Below, piece after piece: positions 26,072-34,835 of a stretch of 52,225 bases of DNA. Numbering within the stretch: position 1 is the first letter of the stretch; every line of letters starts with the position of its first letter. The stretch comes from Candidatus Epulonipiscium fishelsonii. Lineage in GTDB: Bacteria > Bacillota > Clostridia > Lachnospirales > Cellulosilyticaceae. Under the pieces are notes generated by a model. That model did no database searches and was not told where the DNA came from. It saw only the letters and a list, made by a program, of their open reading frames with translations. The position numbers and the translations under genes were made by a program. Location of the stretch: positions 1-52,225 of the forward strand of contig LJDB01000102.1 of the NCBI GenBank assembly GCA_001983455.1, in the 5' to 3' direction.

Positions 26072-26677
26072 ATGACAAAAAAATTTTCAATTATATGTAT
26101 GTGTATAAGCATTGCATTAATCGGAATGGTTTTAGACATAATAAAGTTTGAGAAAGTATTTAGTAATACTGATTCAATTGAAAATGTAATTCTGGACTAT
26201 GTGCCAAATTTAAAATCATTCGATGACCTAGATAAAATTATTTCTCAAAAAGAAACCATGCTTCTCACATCATACGGAAGTGAACAACTGAATTTATTTA
26301 TTACAAATTTTTATGATGACTACTACTCGGCAATTTTATATAGTGACTATGGATACATTATTGAATATATAAGTGAAACTTCTAGTTTGGATATATATAA
26401 CGATTTTAACAATTGGTTTGTAAAAAATAAAAATATAGAGGATATTAATATTGAAATTGCTCTTGGAAAAATAACTTTTAATCAAAATAACAACTTGGTT
26501 TTAGATATAACTGAAACAATATTTTTAGATAATAAAAAAGACGATAATTTGACTAAGTTTAAGATTTATTTAAATTGGCAAACAGAAATTGATATAGATG
26601 ATTATAAAATTGAAGATAGGACACTTACTGAAAGCTTAGTATCCTATTCAAAAGATAATGAATGGGTTATATACTAA
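26072..26677 (+). CDS. Hypothetical membrane-anchored or secreted protein (201 aa)
   Basis: An AAGGGGGG site precedes ATG 26072. Residues 4-24 (FSIICMCISIALIGMVLDII) form a signal anchor; the rest is acidic and probably extracellular, with predicted alternating strands. No motif is recognised. It is transcribed away from the small-gene operon (divergent) and its 3' end overlaps that of the ABC-F gene by 11 bases, in convergent orientation. Confidence 0.72.
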   Translation: MTKKFSIICMCISIALIGMVLDIIKFEKVFSNTDSIENVILDYVPNLKSFDDLDKIISQKETMLLTSYGSEQLNLFITNFYDDYYSAILYSDYGYIIEYISETSSLDIYNDFNNWFVKNKNIEDINIEIALGKITFNQNNNLVLDITETIFLDNKKDDNLTKFKIYLNWQTEIDIDDYKIEDRTLTESLVSYSKDNEWVIY

Positions 26678-28538
26678 GTACTTCCCATTCTTCATAAAGA
26701 TTGTTTAGGAGCATTATAAGCTCCTGCTTTTTTTGAGCAAATTCATTAGCTTTTTTAAAATCATTATATATTTCTGGAAGACACAAGCTTTCATCAATTT
26801 CGCTTATCTCAAGCTCAATTACTTCTATTTTCTTCTCAATTTTATCTATTTGAGTTTTAATTTTTCTCATATTGGTTTTTGTAATCTTTTGTTCAGCCCA
26901 ATCAGATTTTTCTTGTGGTATATCAACTTGTTCAACCAGATTTTTCTTCTCTGCTTTTTTTTCTAGATAATAATCATAATCTCCAAGGTAGACTGTTATT
27001 CCATCGCTATTCATTTCTAAAACTTTTGTAGCTGTTTGATTAATAAAATATCGATCATGCGAAACATATACTACTGTTCCTTCATAACTTGAAATTGCTC
27101 TTTCTAAAACTTCTTTTGATGTAATATCAAGATGATTTGTTGGTTCATCTAAAAGTAATAGATTTGAATATGAAAGCATAATCTTCGCAAATGCTACTCG
27201 TCCTTTTTCACCGCCACTCAAGCTTGAAATATGCTTAAATACATCTTCATCGGTAAATAAAAAAGCTGCCAACACATTACGAATATATCCATTTTTAAGA
27301 TTTGGAAAGGCTGAACTGATTTCTTCAATTATAGTATTGGAATTATTTAGAGTCTGGTGTTCTTGGTCATAGTACCCAACATTAACATTTGCTCCAAGAT
27401 AAAAACTACCACTTTGTTGCTGCAGTTTCCCTAGAATAATTCTAAATAGCGTCGTTTTTCCAACTCCATTTGGTCCAACAATAGCGACCTTCTCTCCTCT
27501 TTTTATGTCCAAATTTATATTATGAAAAATTTGATTGTCTCCAAAAGACATAGAAAGTTCGTTTGCACTTAAAACATCATTTCCACTTATGATTTGTGGT
27601 ACCAAACTAAAGTTTATACTAGAGCTATCAGCCATAGGCTTTTCCATAACTTCTTGTTTTTCCAATAGCTTTTCACGGCTTCGAGCTCTCTTAATAGATT
27701 TTTCTCTATTAAATTGACGTAGTTTTGCTATAACAGCTTTTTGGCGATTTATTTCTCTCTGCTGATTTTCATACTGATGCATCGCAACTTCTTGAAACTT
27801 AGTACTCTCTATAATAAAATTATTGTAATCACCGTTATACATTCGTGATTTACCAAATTCAATATGAATGATTTTATTTACAATTCTATCTAAAAAGTAT
27901 CTATCGTGTGAAATAATTAAGACTGTGCCTCTATACATTCGTAAAAAATTTTCTAACCATTCAATCGCTTGTATATCTAAATGATTTGTTGGTTCATCAA
28001 GCATTAATAAAGTAGGCTCTTGTAAAAGCAATTTTGCTAGGCAAATACGAGTCTTTTGCCCACCTGACATTGTTGAAATCTTCATGTTATATGCATCTTG
28101 GCTAAACCCCAAGCCTTTAAGAATTCCACGCACTAGGCTTTTATATTCATATCCTCGTTTTTGTTCAAAAATAGATCTTAAGTCATCATATTCATGTGTA
28201 AGCTCAATAGAATGTGTTTTGGCTATTTCTTGTTCAATTGAAAACAATTTTTGTTCAATATGCATAACTTCATCAAAAACGGTTAATAATTCTTCATAGA
28301 CAGTATGATTTGAATTAATTTCCATATTTTGCTTTAAATAACCAAAAGAGCTATATTTTGGAAAATGAATTTCTCCACTGTCAGCAGAAATTTCTCCTGC
28401 TATAATTTTAAATAGAGTAGTTTTACCCGCTCCATTATTACCGACAACACCAACTTTATCATTGTTTTCAAGATGAAAATGTATATCTGATAAAACAGTA
28501 TGTCCATCAAACGTTTTTTTTATATGATTGCAAATCAT
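26667..28538 (-). CDS. ABC-F family ATPase (ribosome-associated)
   Basis: The 623-aa soluble protein has two ATP-binding cassettes and no membrane segment, as in ABC-F translation factors and antibiotic-resistance ribosome-protection proteins. First Walker A is GNNGAGKTT at 34-42 with signature SGGQKTR; the second is GPNGVGKTT with SGGEKGR. Both have LLLDEPTNHLDI Walker B stretches. A charged linker (about 240-320) separates them, and a coiled-coil C-terminus from about 540 follows. ATG 28538 is used, with TTGGAGG upstream. The linker that decides between housekeeping (EttA/YdiF/Uup-like) and drug protection cannot be read with confidence. Confidence 0.92.
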   Translation of the reverse strand: MICNHIKKTFDGHTVLSDIHFHLENNDKVGVVGNNGAGKTTLFKIIAGEISADSGEIHFPKYSSFGYLKQNMEINSNHTVYEELLTVFDEVMHIEQKLFSIEQEIAKTHSIELTHEYDDLRSIFEQKRGYEYKSLVRGILKGLGFSQDAYNMKISTMSGGQKTRICLAKLLLQEPTLLMLDEPTNHLDIQAIEWLENFLRMYRGTVLIISHDRYFLDRIVNKIIHIEFGKSRMYNGDYNNFIIESTKFQEVAMHQYENQQREINRQKAVIAKLRQFNREKSIKRARSREKLLEKQEVMEKPMADSSSINFSLVPQIISGNDVLSANELSMSFGDNQIFHNINLDIKRGEKVAIVGPNGVGKTTLFRIILGKLQQQSGSFYLGANVNVGYYDQEHQTLNNSNTIIEEISSAFPNLKNGYIRNVLAAFLFTDEDVFKHISSLSGGEKGRVAFAKIMLSYSNLLLLDEPTNHLDITSKEVLERAISSYEGTVVYVSHDRYFINQTATKVLEMNSDGITVYLGDYDYYLEKKAEKKNLVEQVDIPQEKSDWAEQKITKTNMRKIKTQIDKIEKKIEVIELEISEIDESLCLPEIYNDFKKANEFAQKKQELIMLLNNLYEEWEVLSI

Positions 28539-28636
28539 AGATTTTACCTCCAATTAATGAATAATACAGAAATACATTCTGTTTTCTGCATTATCATGAA
28601 TAATAACAGAAATATAATAGAAAAGGAAGTATATAT

Positions 28637-29623
28637 ATGTATAAATCAAAGTTAGGATTAAGAGAAACAGAAGTGGCAATAAAAAAATTGAAAGATTATT
28701 TTGAAACGGCGTTAGCTAATGAGTTAAACCTTACTCGTGTTTCTGCACCATTGTTTGTTAAGCCTGAAACAGGATTAAATGACAATTTAAGTGGAACAGA
28801 AAGAGCCGTAAGTTTTGATATAAAAGATGATTTTGGAAATATAGCAGAAATTGTGCATTCGCTTGCAAAATGGAAGCGTATGGCTTTGGCTAGGTATAAA
28901 TTTGAAGTTGGAGAAGGCTTGTATGCGGATATGAATGCAATTCGTAGAGATGAAGTTCTTGACCATCTGCATTCAATATATGTTGACCAATGGGATTGGG
29001 AAAAAATTATATCTAAAGAAGATAGAAATGAAAATTATTTAAAACAAACTGTTAAAAAAATATACGATGCATTTTTAAAAACAGAAAATTTTATTAATGA
29101 ACAATATCCAGCTTTAGAAAAATGGCTTCCTGAAGACATTACTTTTATTACTACCGAAGAATTAATTGAAATGTATCCAGACTCTACTCAAAAAGAACGT
29201 GAAGATAAAATTTGTAAAGACAAAAAAGCAGTATTTCTTATGAACATTGGTGGAGTGTTATCAAACGGAGTGCCTCATGATGAGCGTGCACCAGACTATG
29301 ATGACTGGAACCTTAATGGAGACATTTTGGTATGGAACCCGCTTTTGAACCAAGCTTTTGAACTGTCTTCAATGGGAATTCGTGTGGATGAGGTTTCTTT
29401 AGTTGAACAATTAAAGATTAAAAATGTTGAAAATAAGTTGGAACTAGATTTCCACAAAAAATTATTAAACAAAGAGCTGCCTTACACTATTGGTGGTGGA
29501 ATTGGACAATCCAGAATTTGTATGTTCTTCTTGCATAAAATGCATATTGGAGAAGTGCAAGCTTCCATTTGGAGAGATGATATGATTACACAATGTGAAA
29601 AAGATGGAATTATTTTATTATAA
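28637..29623 (+). CDS. asnA: Aspartate-ammonia ligase
   Basis: The 328-aa class-II-synthetase-like enzyme makes asparagine from aspartate, ammonia and ATP through an aspartyl-AMP. RVSAPLFVKPETGLNDNLSG and RAVSFDIKD near 40-60, AKWKRMALARYKF near 75, and ADMNAIRRDE followed by HSIYVDQWDWEK near 100-120 are typical, as is TIGGGIGQSRICMFFL late. Length matches the family (about 330 aa). ATG follows AAAAGGAAG. Monocistronic by context, since a promoter (29636) follows it. Confidence 0.96.
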   Translation: MYKSKLGLRETEVAIKKLKDYFETALANELNLTRVSAPLFVKPETGLNDNLSGTERAVSFDIKDDFGNIAEIVHSLAKWKRMALARYKFEVGEGLYADMNAIRRDEVLDHLHSIYVDQWDWEKIISKEDRNENYLKQTVKKIYDAFLKTENFINEQYPALEKWLPEDITFITTEELIEMYPDSTQKEREDKICKDKKAVFLMNIGGVLSNGVPHDERAPDYDDWNLNGDILVWNPLLNQAFELSSMGIRVDEVSLVEQLKIKNVENKLELDFHKKLLNKELPYTIGGGIGQSRICMFFLHKMHIGEVQASIWRDDMITQCEKDGIILL

Positions 29624-29635
29624 TTAAAAAAACAG

Positions 29636-29664
29636 TTGTCAAGTAAATTATTTTAGGGTAAAAT
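29636..29664 (+). promoter_or_regulatory. Sigma-A-type promoter for the unknown gene pair
   Basis: TTGTCA (29636-29641), 17 bases, TAAAAT (29659-29664), 38 bases ahead of the 29702 start. Near-consensus in both boxes. Confidence 0.72.
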
Positions 29665-29701
29665 TAAACTATATATTTAATAATTTGGAAGGAGCTAAAA
29701 C

Positions 29702-30436
29702 ATGGAAATTTTAAAGTTGTTAGAAAATAATCCTGGTTTTCAAGAAAGAGCTCGTCAAGAATTAGAAGCAGAAGTATTAAAAAAATTTATTGGTCAAAGT
29801 AAATTAGAAGAAATTATAGATATATTAAATCAAATTCCTTCTATGGCTTTGGCCAGTAAAGAATCACCATCAGGTTATGCAAATGTGCAACAAAATTATG
29901 AAAACTTAAAAAATGAAGTTAAGACTCTAAAAAACGAATTGCATCAAAGTCATGCTGAAAGACAAATCTTAGAAAATCGTAAAAGGGATTTATTAGTTCA
30001 AGTACAATTTTATAAAGATAAATATGATACTATTGAAAATATTTTTAAAGTATTTGATAAGCTGGATGACAATGTTAAAAGTGGTTTAGATGGGATTTTC
30101 AGAGATAATAGTAGAGATAAATTTTTGATGAGTTGTGCTAGTCTTGAAAAACTAGAACTGTTGTGGGACTTTATATATTATACTATTGAAAATGTTAGCG
30201 ACAATACTGAAGCTATTAATAATTTAAATATAATTTTAGACTATTTCTTTGATCTATTTAGTTATACTAATCCTGTGTATGAACGAATTAATACGGAAAA
30301 TAATGAAAACTTTGATTCAAAATTACATATTAAAATAGGTTCAAAAAAAAGTGGTCCAATTCAAGAAGTTAAATTACGAGGAATTAAAAATAAATATACT
30401 CAAAAAATTCTAAAAAAATCGGTTGTTCAATTATAA
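29702..30436 (+). CDS. Hypothetical coiled-coil protein (244 aa)
   Basis: ATG follows GGAAGGAGC. Residues about 65-112 (NYENLKNEVKTLKNELHQSH onward) form a heptad-type coiled coil; after it a helical domain contains MSCASLEKLELLWDFIYYTI, and a basic C-terminal tail follows. No enzyme motif, signal peptide or membrane helix is seen, so it is probably cytoplasmic. It is followed 12 bases later by a 72-aa gene in the same transcript, ended by the terminator at 30680-30707. I recognise no family. Confidence 0.72.
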   Translation: MEILKLLENNPGFQERARQELEAEVLKKFIGQSKLEEIIDILNQIPSMALASKESPSGYANVQQNYENLKNEVKTLKNELHQSHAERQILENRKRDLLVQVQFYKDKYDTIENIFKVFDKLDDNVKSGLDGIFRDNSRDKFLMSCASLEKLELLWDFIYYTIENVSDNTEAINNLNIILDYFFDLFSYTNPVYERINTENNENFDSKLHIKIGSKKSGPIQEVKLRGIKNKYTQKILKKSVVQL

Positions 30437-30448
30437 GGAGGATTTAAA

Positions 30449-30667
30449 TTGGTAAAAAGATTAATAAGAATGAAATTTGATGAAATTGAACTTATAGGTA
30501 CAAAAATTAATGCTCAAGACAAATTAGAAATATTAAGAGAAAGTCTTCCTGAAGGAGAGGCTCAAAACATTGTAGATACTTTAATCTCTAAAAAATTCAT
30601 TTATAGTAACACTAGAGATAAAGCAGAGATGTATGAATATATAAGAAAGGAATTAATTTGCAAATAG
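30449..30667 (+). CDS. Hypothetical small protein (72 aa)
   Basis: The start is TTG 30449, fixed by AAGGAGG 9 bases upstream. The sequence is charged and helical (LRESLPEGEAQNIVDTLISK), without hydrophobic helix or known motif. It lies directly after the coiled-coil gene and before a strong terminator, so the two probably work together. Nothing further can be said. Confidence 0.68.
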   Translation: MVKRLIRMKFDEIELIGTKINAQDKLEILRESLPEGEAQNIVDTLISKKFIYSNTRDKAEMYEYIRKELICK

Positions 30668-30679
30668 AAAATATTTTAG

Positions 30680-30707
30680 CCCTAAAGGATTACCTTTAGG
30701 GTTTTTT
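30680..30707 (+). terminator. Rho-independent terminator
   Basis: CCCTAAAGG (30680-30688), a 4-base loop, CCTTTAGGG (30693-30701), then TTTTTT. It closes the 29702-30667 transcript. Confidence 0.93.
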
Positions 30708-30751
30708 GCACACACTATAAAAAAATATTAGTTTAAAGAAGGTGTTTTTCT

Positions 30752-31405
30752 ATGATAAGTGTATTTGATGTAATTGGGCCAAACATGATTGGGCCGTCTA
30801 GTTCGCACACTGCAGGAGCACTGCGTATTGCTTTAATGGCAAAAAATCTTGTATCTGTTCCAATAGAAGAAGTTGAGTTTATTCTATATGGTTCATTTGC
30901 TAAAACATACAAAGGGCATGGTACGGATAAAGCTTTGTTGGCTGGTATACTTAGAATGAATACAGAGGATGAGCACATAAAAGATGCTTTGGAAATAGCT
31001 AAATCTAAAGGACTAAAATATAAGTTTACAATTGATGAAAGTCCTATAAATAGTCATCCAAACACAGTAAAAATTATTATTAATAAAAATGTATCTGTTG
31101 TTGGCGAATCTATTGGTGGTGGAAATATAAAAATTATTGAAATTAATAATATAAAAGTTGAGTTTACAGGGGAATATTCAACTTTAATAGTAAAACAATA
31201 TGATAAAAAAGGCGTATTGGCTCACATAACACATTGTTTGAGTGAATACGAAATCAATATTGCATTTTTAAAACTATATCGAGAAGAAAAGGGTCAAAAA
31301 GCTTATACAGTTATTGAAGCAGACCAAAAGATTAATAGTGATGTAATTGACGAAATTAAGCAAAATCAATTTATTATAGATGTCAATCTGATTGAGGTGA
31401 AATAG
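30752..31405 (+). CDS. sdaAB: L-serine dehydratase beta subunit, iron-sulfur dependent
   Basis: The 217-aa subunit of the two-part anaerobic serine dehydratase (serine to pyruvate and ammonia) contains FDVIGPNMIGPSSSHTAGAL at the N-terminus, the serine-binding SSSHTAG. A C-terminal ACT-like regulatory domain from about 150 (KKGVLAHITHCLSEYEINIA) follows. AAAGAAGGTG precedes the ATG. Its stop is directly followed by the alpha-subunit ATG, so the two are translated together. Confidence 0.95.
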   Translation: MISVFDVIGPNMIGPSSSHTAGALRIALMAKNLVSVPIEEVEFILYGSFAKTYKGHGTDKALLAGILRMNTEDEHIKDALEIAKSKGLKYKFTIDESPINSHPNTVKIIINKNVSVVGESIGGGNIKIIEINNIKVEFTGEYSTLIVKQYDKKGVLAHITHCLSEYEINIAFLKLYREEKGQKAYTVIEADQKINSDVIDEIKQNQFIIDVNLIEVK

Positions 31406-32275
31406 ATGGAATTTAAAAATGCCAATCAATTAACAGAAATTTGTTCGAACAATAATATCCCAATTTCTGAAGCAATGATACAATGTGAAATGTTCATTTC
31501 TCAAAAAAGTCGTGAAGAAATCATATCTCAGATGACTCATTCTTATAATATTATGAAAAAATCAGTGTACCGTGCTTTAAGTGAAGATTTAAAATCAATA
31601 GGTGGATTAATAGGTGGTGAGGCGAAAAAGATATTAAACAGAGGAAAAAATAATAAATCTGTTTGCGGAACATTGATGAACAAAGCTATTGGGTATGCTA
31701 TGGGAGTTTTGGAAGTTAATACGTCTATGGGACTTATTGTTGCTGCACCTACCGCTGGAGCCTCTGGAGTAATCCCTGGAGTGTTTATAGCCTTACAAGA
31801 AGAGTTTAACTTTACTGATGAAACTATGACAAAAATGTTATTTAACGCAGGTGCAATTGGATACTTGATAACAAGAAATGCAACCGTTTCAGGAGCAGAG
31901 GGTGGATGTCAAGCGGAAGTTGGTTCGGCTAGTGCAATGGCGGCATCGGCTATTATAGAACTAATGGATGGAGATGTACAGAAATGCCTTGATGCAAGCA
32001 GTACAGCTTTGGCAAATATACTAGGGCTTGTATGTGACCCAATAGCAGGACTAGTAGAAGTGCCTTGTCAAAAAAGGAATGCACTTGGTGCGTCAAACGC
32101 AATGATAAGTGCAGAAATTACGTTAAGCGGAATTGTAAACCGTGTTCCATTTGATGAAATGGTAACTGCAATGTATAACGTTGGTAGAAGCCTACCTTTT
32201 GAACTAAGGGAAACAGCACTTGGAGGAATTGCCGCAACTCCAACGGGGTGTCGATTATGCAAGAGTATTTTGTAA
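31406..32275 (+). CDS. sdaAA: L-serine dehydratase alpha subunit, iron-sulfur dependent
   Basis: The 289-aa catalytic subunit has GLIVAAPTAGASGVIPGVFI near 110-129 and VSGAEGGCQAEVGSASAMAA near 168. The [4Fe-4S] cysteines lie in GGCQAE, LVCDPIAGLVEVPCQKRNA and the C-terminal RLCKS. The enzyme is sensitive to oxygen, consistent with an anaerobe. It ends 12 bases before the YigZ-like gene and shares its transcript. Confidence 0.95.
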   Translation: MEFKNANQLTEICSNNNIPISEAMIQCEMFISQKSREEIISQMTHSYNIMKKSVYRALSEDLKSIGGLIGGEAKKILNRGKNNKSVCGTLMNKAIGYAMGVLEVNTSMGLIVAAPTAGASGVIPGVFIALQEEFNFTDETMTKMLFNAGAIGYLITRNATVSGAEGGCQAEVGSASAMAASAIIELMDGDVQKCLDASSTALANILGLVCDPIAGLVEVPCQKRNALGASNAMISAEITLSGIVNRVPFDEMVTAMYNVGRSLPFELRETALGGIAATPTGCRLCKSIL

Positions 32276-32287
32276 AGAGGTGAAACT

Positions 32288-32884
32288 GTGCAAACTATAA
32301 ATTCTATTTCGTATGTAGAAATAGTTGAAAAAAAATCCACTTTTATTGGTCAAGCTTTTCCTATAAATTCTAAAGAAGAAGCGGATGAACATATTTCTAG
32401 TATTAAGAAAAAATATAAAGATGCAACACACAATTGTTATGCATACAAAGTTAGTAATATTGAAAAATGTAGTGATGACGGTGAGCCTAGTGGAACAGCA
32501 GGAAAACCTATATTGGATGTATTAAAAAATGTTGATAATGTTTTAATTATAGTTACTAGGTATTTTGGCGGGACTCTTCTTGGAACAGGAGGACTTGTTC
32601 GGGCATATGGAAGCTGTGCAAAGCTGGCCTTAAACGAAGCTGGAATTGTCGCAAAAAAAGAAGCTCAAATTTTTCAGCTAGTATGTGAGTACAATTTTTT
32701 GGGCAAGGCAGAACATTTATTAAAGCCAAAATATACCGTACAAGAAATTAACTATTTAGATAAAGTATATATACAAGTAGTAGTGCTTTCAGATCAAGTA
32801 CATGAGTTTAAACAATTAATACAAGAAAATATGTATGGTAATGTTGAGTTGAATTATCTTAAAAACATAGTAGTTTTTATGTAG
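32288..32884 (+). CDS. YigZ/IMPACT family protein
   Basis: The 198-aa protein starts with GTG 32288 behind AGAGGTGAAACT. The IMPACT (UPF0029) domain shows EKKSTFIGQAFPINSKEEAD, THNCYAYKV, CSDDGEPSGTAGKPILDVL and VTRYFGGTLLGTGGLVRAYG, followed by a small EF-G-like domain. The family is broadly conserved and its role, perhaps at ribosomes or in stress translation control, is not settled. Confidence 0.93.
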   Translation: MQTINSISYVEIVEKKSTFIGQAFPINSKEEADEHISSIKKKYKDATHNCYAYKVSNIEKCSDDGEPSGTAGKPILDVLKNVDNVLIIVTRYFGGTLLGTGGLVRAYGSCAKLALNEAGIVAKKEAQIFQLVCEYNFLGKAEHLLKPKYTVQEINYLDKVYIQVVVLSDQVHEFKQLIQENMYGNVELNYLKNIVVFM

Positions 32885-32896
32885 TTGGAGCATTGT

Positions 32897-33310
32897 ATGG
32901 ATAGATTAAATACAGAAATACAAAAACGTTATAATAGTTTTTTGAGTGGAAATAAACCCTACACTATAGTTAGAATTAAAATCTCCCTTGCTAAACTTTA
33001 TTTAGGATATGATTGCAAATTTGAACATGATCAGACTAGAGAAGTCGATAATACGGGATATATTTTTTATAAGGCATTTGGAAAGTCTTATGGAACATTA
33101 TATATGTTTAGAGGCAAGCAATATGTTAAACCAAGAAAACCTCCTAGTTTTAATCCTATAAGTAAAATTAGAGAATTTATACGCTTTCGCAGTTATTATA
33201 AAAATAGAGACATTATTGAACTAAAAATATTGAAGGCCTTTATTATAGACCTTGGAGTCCCACTATTAATTGTACTAACTATATTTTTGGCTATAGTGCA
33301 TTATCTATAA
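32897..33310 (+). CDS. Hypothetical protein with C-terminal membrane helix (137 aa)
   Basis: ATG 32897 is preferred to the TTG at 32885, because TTGGAG there serves as its ribosome binding site. A basic soluble part (with PRKPPSFNPISKIREFIRF) is followed by one hydrophobic helix, DLGVPLLIVLTIFLAIV, at the very C-terminus, so it is tail-anchored. No family is recognised. It is last in the sdaAB-sdaAA-yigZ transcript. Confidence 0.72.
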   Translation: MDRLNTEIQKRYNSFLSGNKPYTIVRIKISLAKLYLGYDCKFEHDQTREVDNTGYIFYKAFGKSYGTLYMFRGKQYVKPRKPPSFNPISKIREFIRFRSYYKNRDIIELKILKAFIIDLGVPLLIVLTIFLAIVHYL

Positions 33311-33327
33311 TCTGTATTCATGATAAT

Positions 33328-33356
33328 AAGGACGAATATTATGAATGTTCGTCCTT
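33328..33356. terminator. Hairpin between convergent transcripts
   Basis: AAGGACGAA (33328-33336) and TTCGTCCTT (33348-33356) form a 9-bp stem between the + strand 32897 gene and the - strand livF. T runs are weak on either side, so it may act as a bidirectional but leaky terminator. Confidence 0.6.
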
Positions 33357-33367
33357 ATGTATAAATA

Positions 33368-34072
33368 TTAGCCACCAAGGTAAGCTTCCTTAACAGCAGA
33401 GTCATTTAGTAGTTCTGTTCCCGTGCCAGCAAGAACAATCTTACCAGTTTCAAGAACATACCCCCTATCAGCTATTTTAAGTGCCATATTAGCATTCTGT
33501 TCAACTAGAACAATAGTAACTCCTTGTGAATTAATGTCTTGAATAATTCTAAAAATTTCTTGAACTAAAACAGGAGCAAGCCCCATAGAAGGTTCATCCA
33601 TCAGCAATACTCTTGGACGAGACATTAATGCTCTGGCAATTGCAAGCATTTGTTGTTCTCCACCACTCATTGTTCCTGCCATTTGGGTTTTTCTTTCTTC
33701 AAGACGAGGGAAACTTTTAAACATCTTCTCGATATCTTCTTTAATTTGATTTTTATCAGTAACTTTGTATGCCCCAAGTTCCAAATTTTCTGCAACTGTC
33801 ATTTTAGCAAAAATTCGTCTGCCTTCGGGAACATGAGCAATCCCAAGATTAACAAGCTCATGAGCTTCAATATTTGTTATTGACTTGCCCTCAAAAATAA
33901 TTTCACCTGATTTAACAGGTACCATTCCACTTAGAGCTTGCAAAGTAGTAGTCTTCCCAGCTCCATTTGCACCAATCAAAGTAACAATTTCACCTTGATT
34001 TACATTAAAACTAATATCTTTTAACGCTTGTATATTTCCATAATAAATATTTATGTCTTTGACATCTAGCAT
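33368..34072 (-). CDS. livF: Branched-chain amino acid ABC transporter ATP-binding protein LivF
   Basis: The 234-aa ATPase has Walker A GANGAGKTT near 35, Q-loop and the H-loop, the signature SGGEQQ, and LLMDEPSMGLAPVL (Walker B). LivF-type features include GIAHVPEGRRIFAKMTV. ATG 34072 is used; AGGGGGC lies upstream and the LivG stop ends 1 base before it. It pairs with LivG to power LivHM. Confidence 0.95.
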   Translation of the reverse strand: MLDVKDINIYYGNIQALKDISFNVNQGEIVTLIGANGAGKTTTLQALSGMVPVKSGEIIFEGKSITNIEAHELVNLGIAHVPEGRRIFAKMTVAENLELGAYKVTDKNQIKEDIEKMFKSFPRLEERKTQMAGTMSGGEQQMLAIARALMSRPRVLLMDEPSMGLAPVLVQEIFRIIQDINSQGVTIVLVEQNANMALKIADRGYVLETGKIVLAGTGTELLNDSAVKEAYLGG

Positions 34073-34073
34073 T

Positions 34074-34832
34074 TTACGCCCCCTGACCAAGATACGCATT
34101 TATAACTCGTTCATTATGTTTAATTTCATTTGGTGTACCTTTTGCAATTATTTTTCCATACTCAATAACAACTAGTCTTTCACATATGTCCATAACAAAG
34201 TTCATGTCATGTTCAATTAAAAGAATTGTTATATCAAATTGCTTTCTTATCAATTTAATAGTTTCCCTAAGCTCCAAAGTTTCCTGGGGGTTCATTCCTG
34301 CTGCTGGCTCATCAAGAAGAAGTATCTTTGGGTCACCAGCTAATGCCCTAGCAATTTCAAGCTTTCTTTGCTTTCCATAGGGCAAATTCATGCTTTGCTC
34401 TTCAGCATATTCCCCTAGGTCAAAAATATCAAGGATTTTCATGGCTTCTTCATGCAACCATTGCTCTTGATCTTTATATTTCTTATTATTAAACAATCTG
34501 TCAAGAATGCTATAATTAATGCGATTATCAAATGCTACTTTAACATTTTCAATAACAGTCATAGACTTAAATAGCCTAATATTTTGAAATGTTCTAGTAA
34601 TACCCTTTTTGGCAATCTGAAAAGGTTTTAAGTTGCTTATTAACTTACCTTCCAATGTAATTTTTCCTTCAGTTGGGGTATATACTCCTGTAAGTAAATT
34701 AAAAACGGTAGTTTTTCCAGCACCGTTTGGTCCAATTAGTCCAACCAACTCTCCTTTTTGTAAGCTCAAGTCAAATTGATCCACTGGTTTAATACCACCA
34801 AAGTTTACACTTATTTTTTCTACTTCTAACAT
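34074..34832 (-). CDS. livG: Branched-chain amino acid ABC transporter ATP-binding protein LivG
   Basis: The 252-aa ATPase has GPNGAGKTTVFNLLTGVY near 33-50, ITRTFQNIRLFKSMTV near 84, NLPYGKQRKLEIARAL (LivG-type signature) near 150 and LLLDEPAAGMNPQET. ATP-binding partner of LivF. It starts 3 bases after livM's stop. Confidence 0.95.
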   Translation of the reverse strand: MLEVEKISVNFGGIKPVDQFDLSLQKGELVGLIGPNGAGKTTVFNLLTGVYTPTEGKITLEGKLISNLKPFQIAKKGITRTFQNIRLFKSMTVIENVKVAFDNRINYSILDRLFNNKKYKDQEQWLHEEAMKILDIFDLGEYAEEQSMNLPYGKQRKLEIARALAGDPKILLLDEPAAGMNPQETLELRETIKLIRKQFDITILLIEHDMNFVMDICERLVVIEYGKIIAKGTPNEIKHNERVINAYLGQGA

Positions 34833-34835
34833 TTT

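Noticed and set aside
26667..28538. Calling the ABC-F protein an antibiotic-resistance factor
   Set aside because: The linker between cassettes cannot be assigned by eye, and housekeeping ABC-F proteins have the same overall layout.
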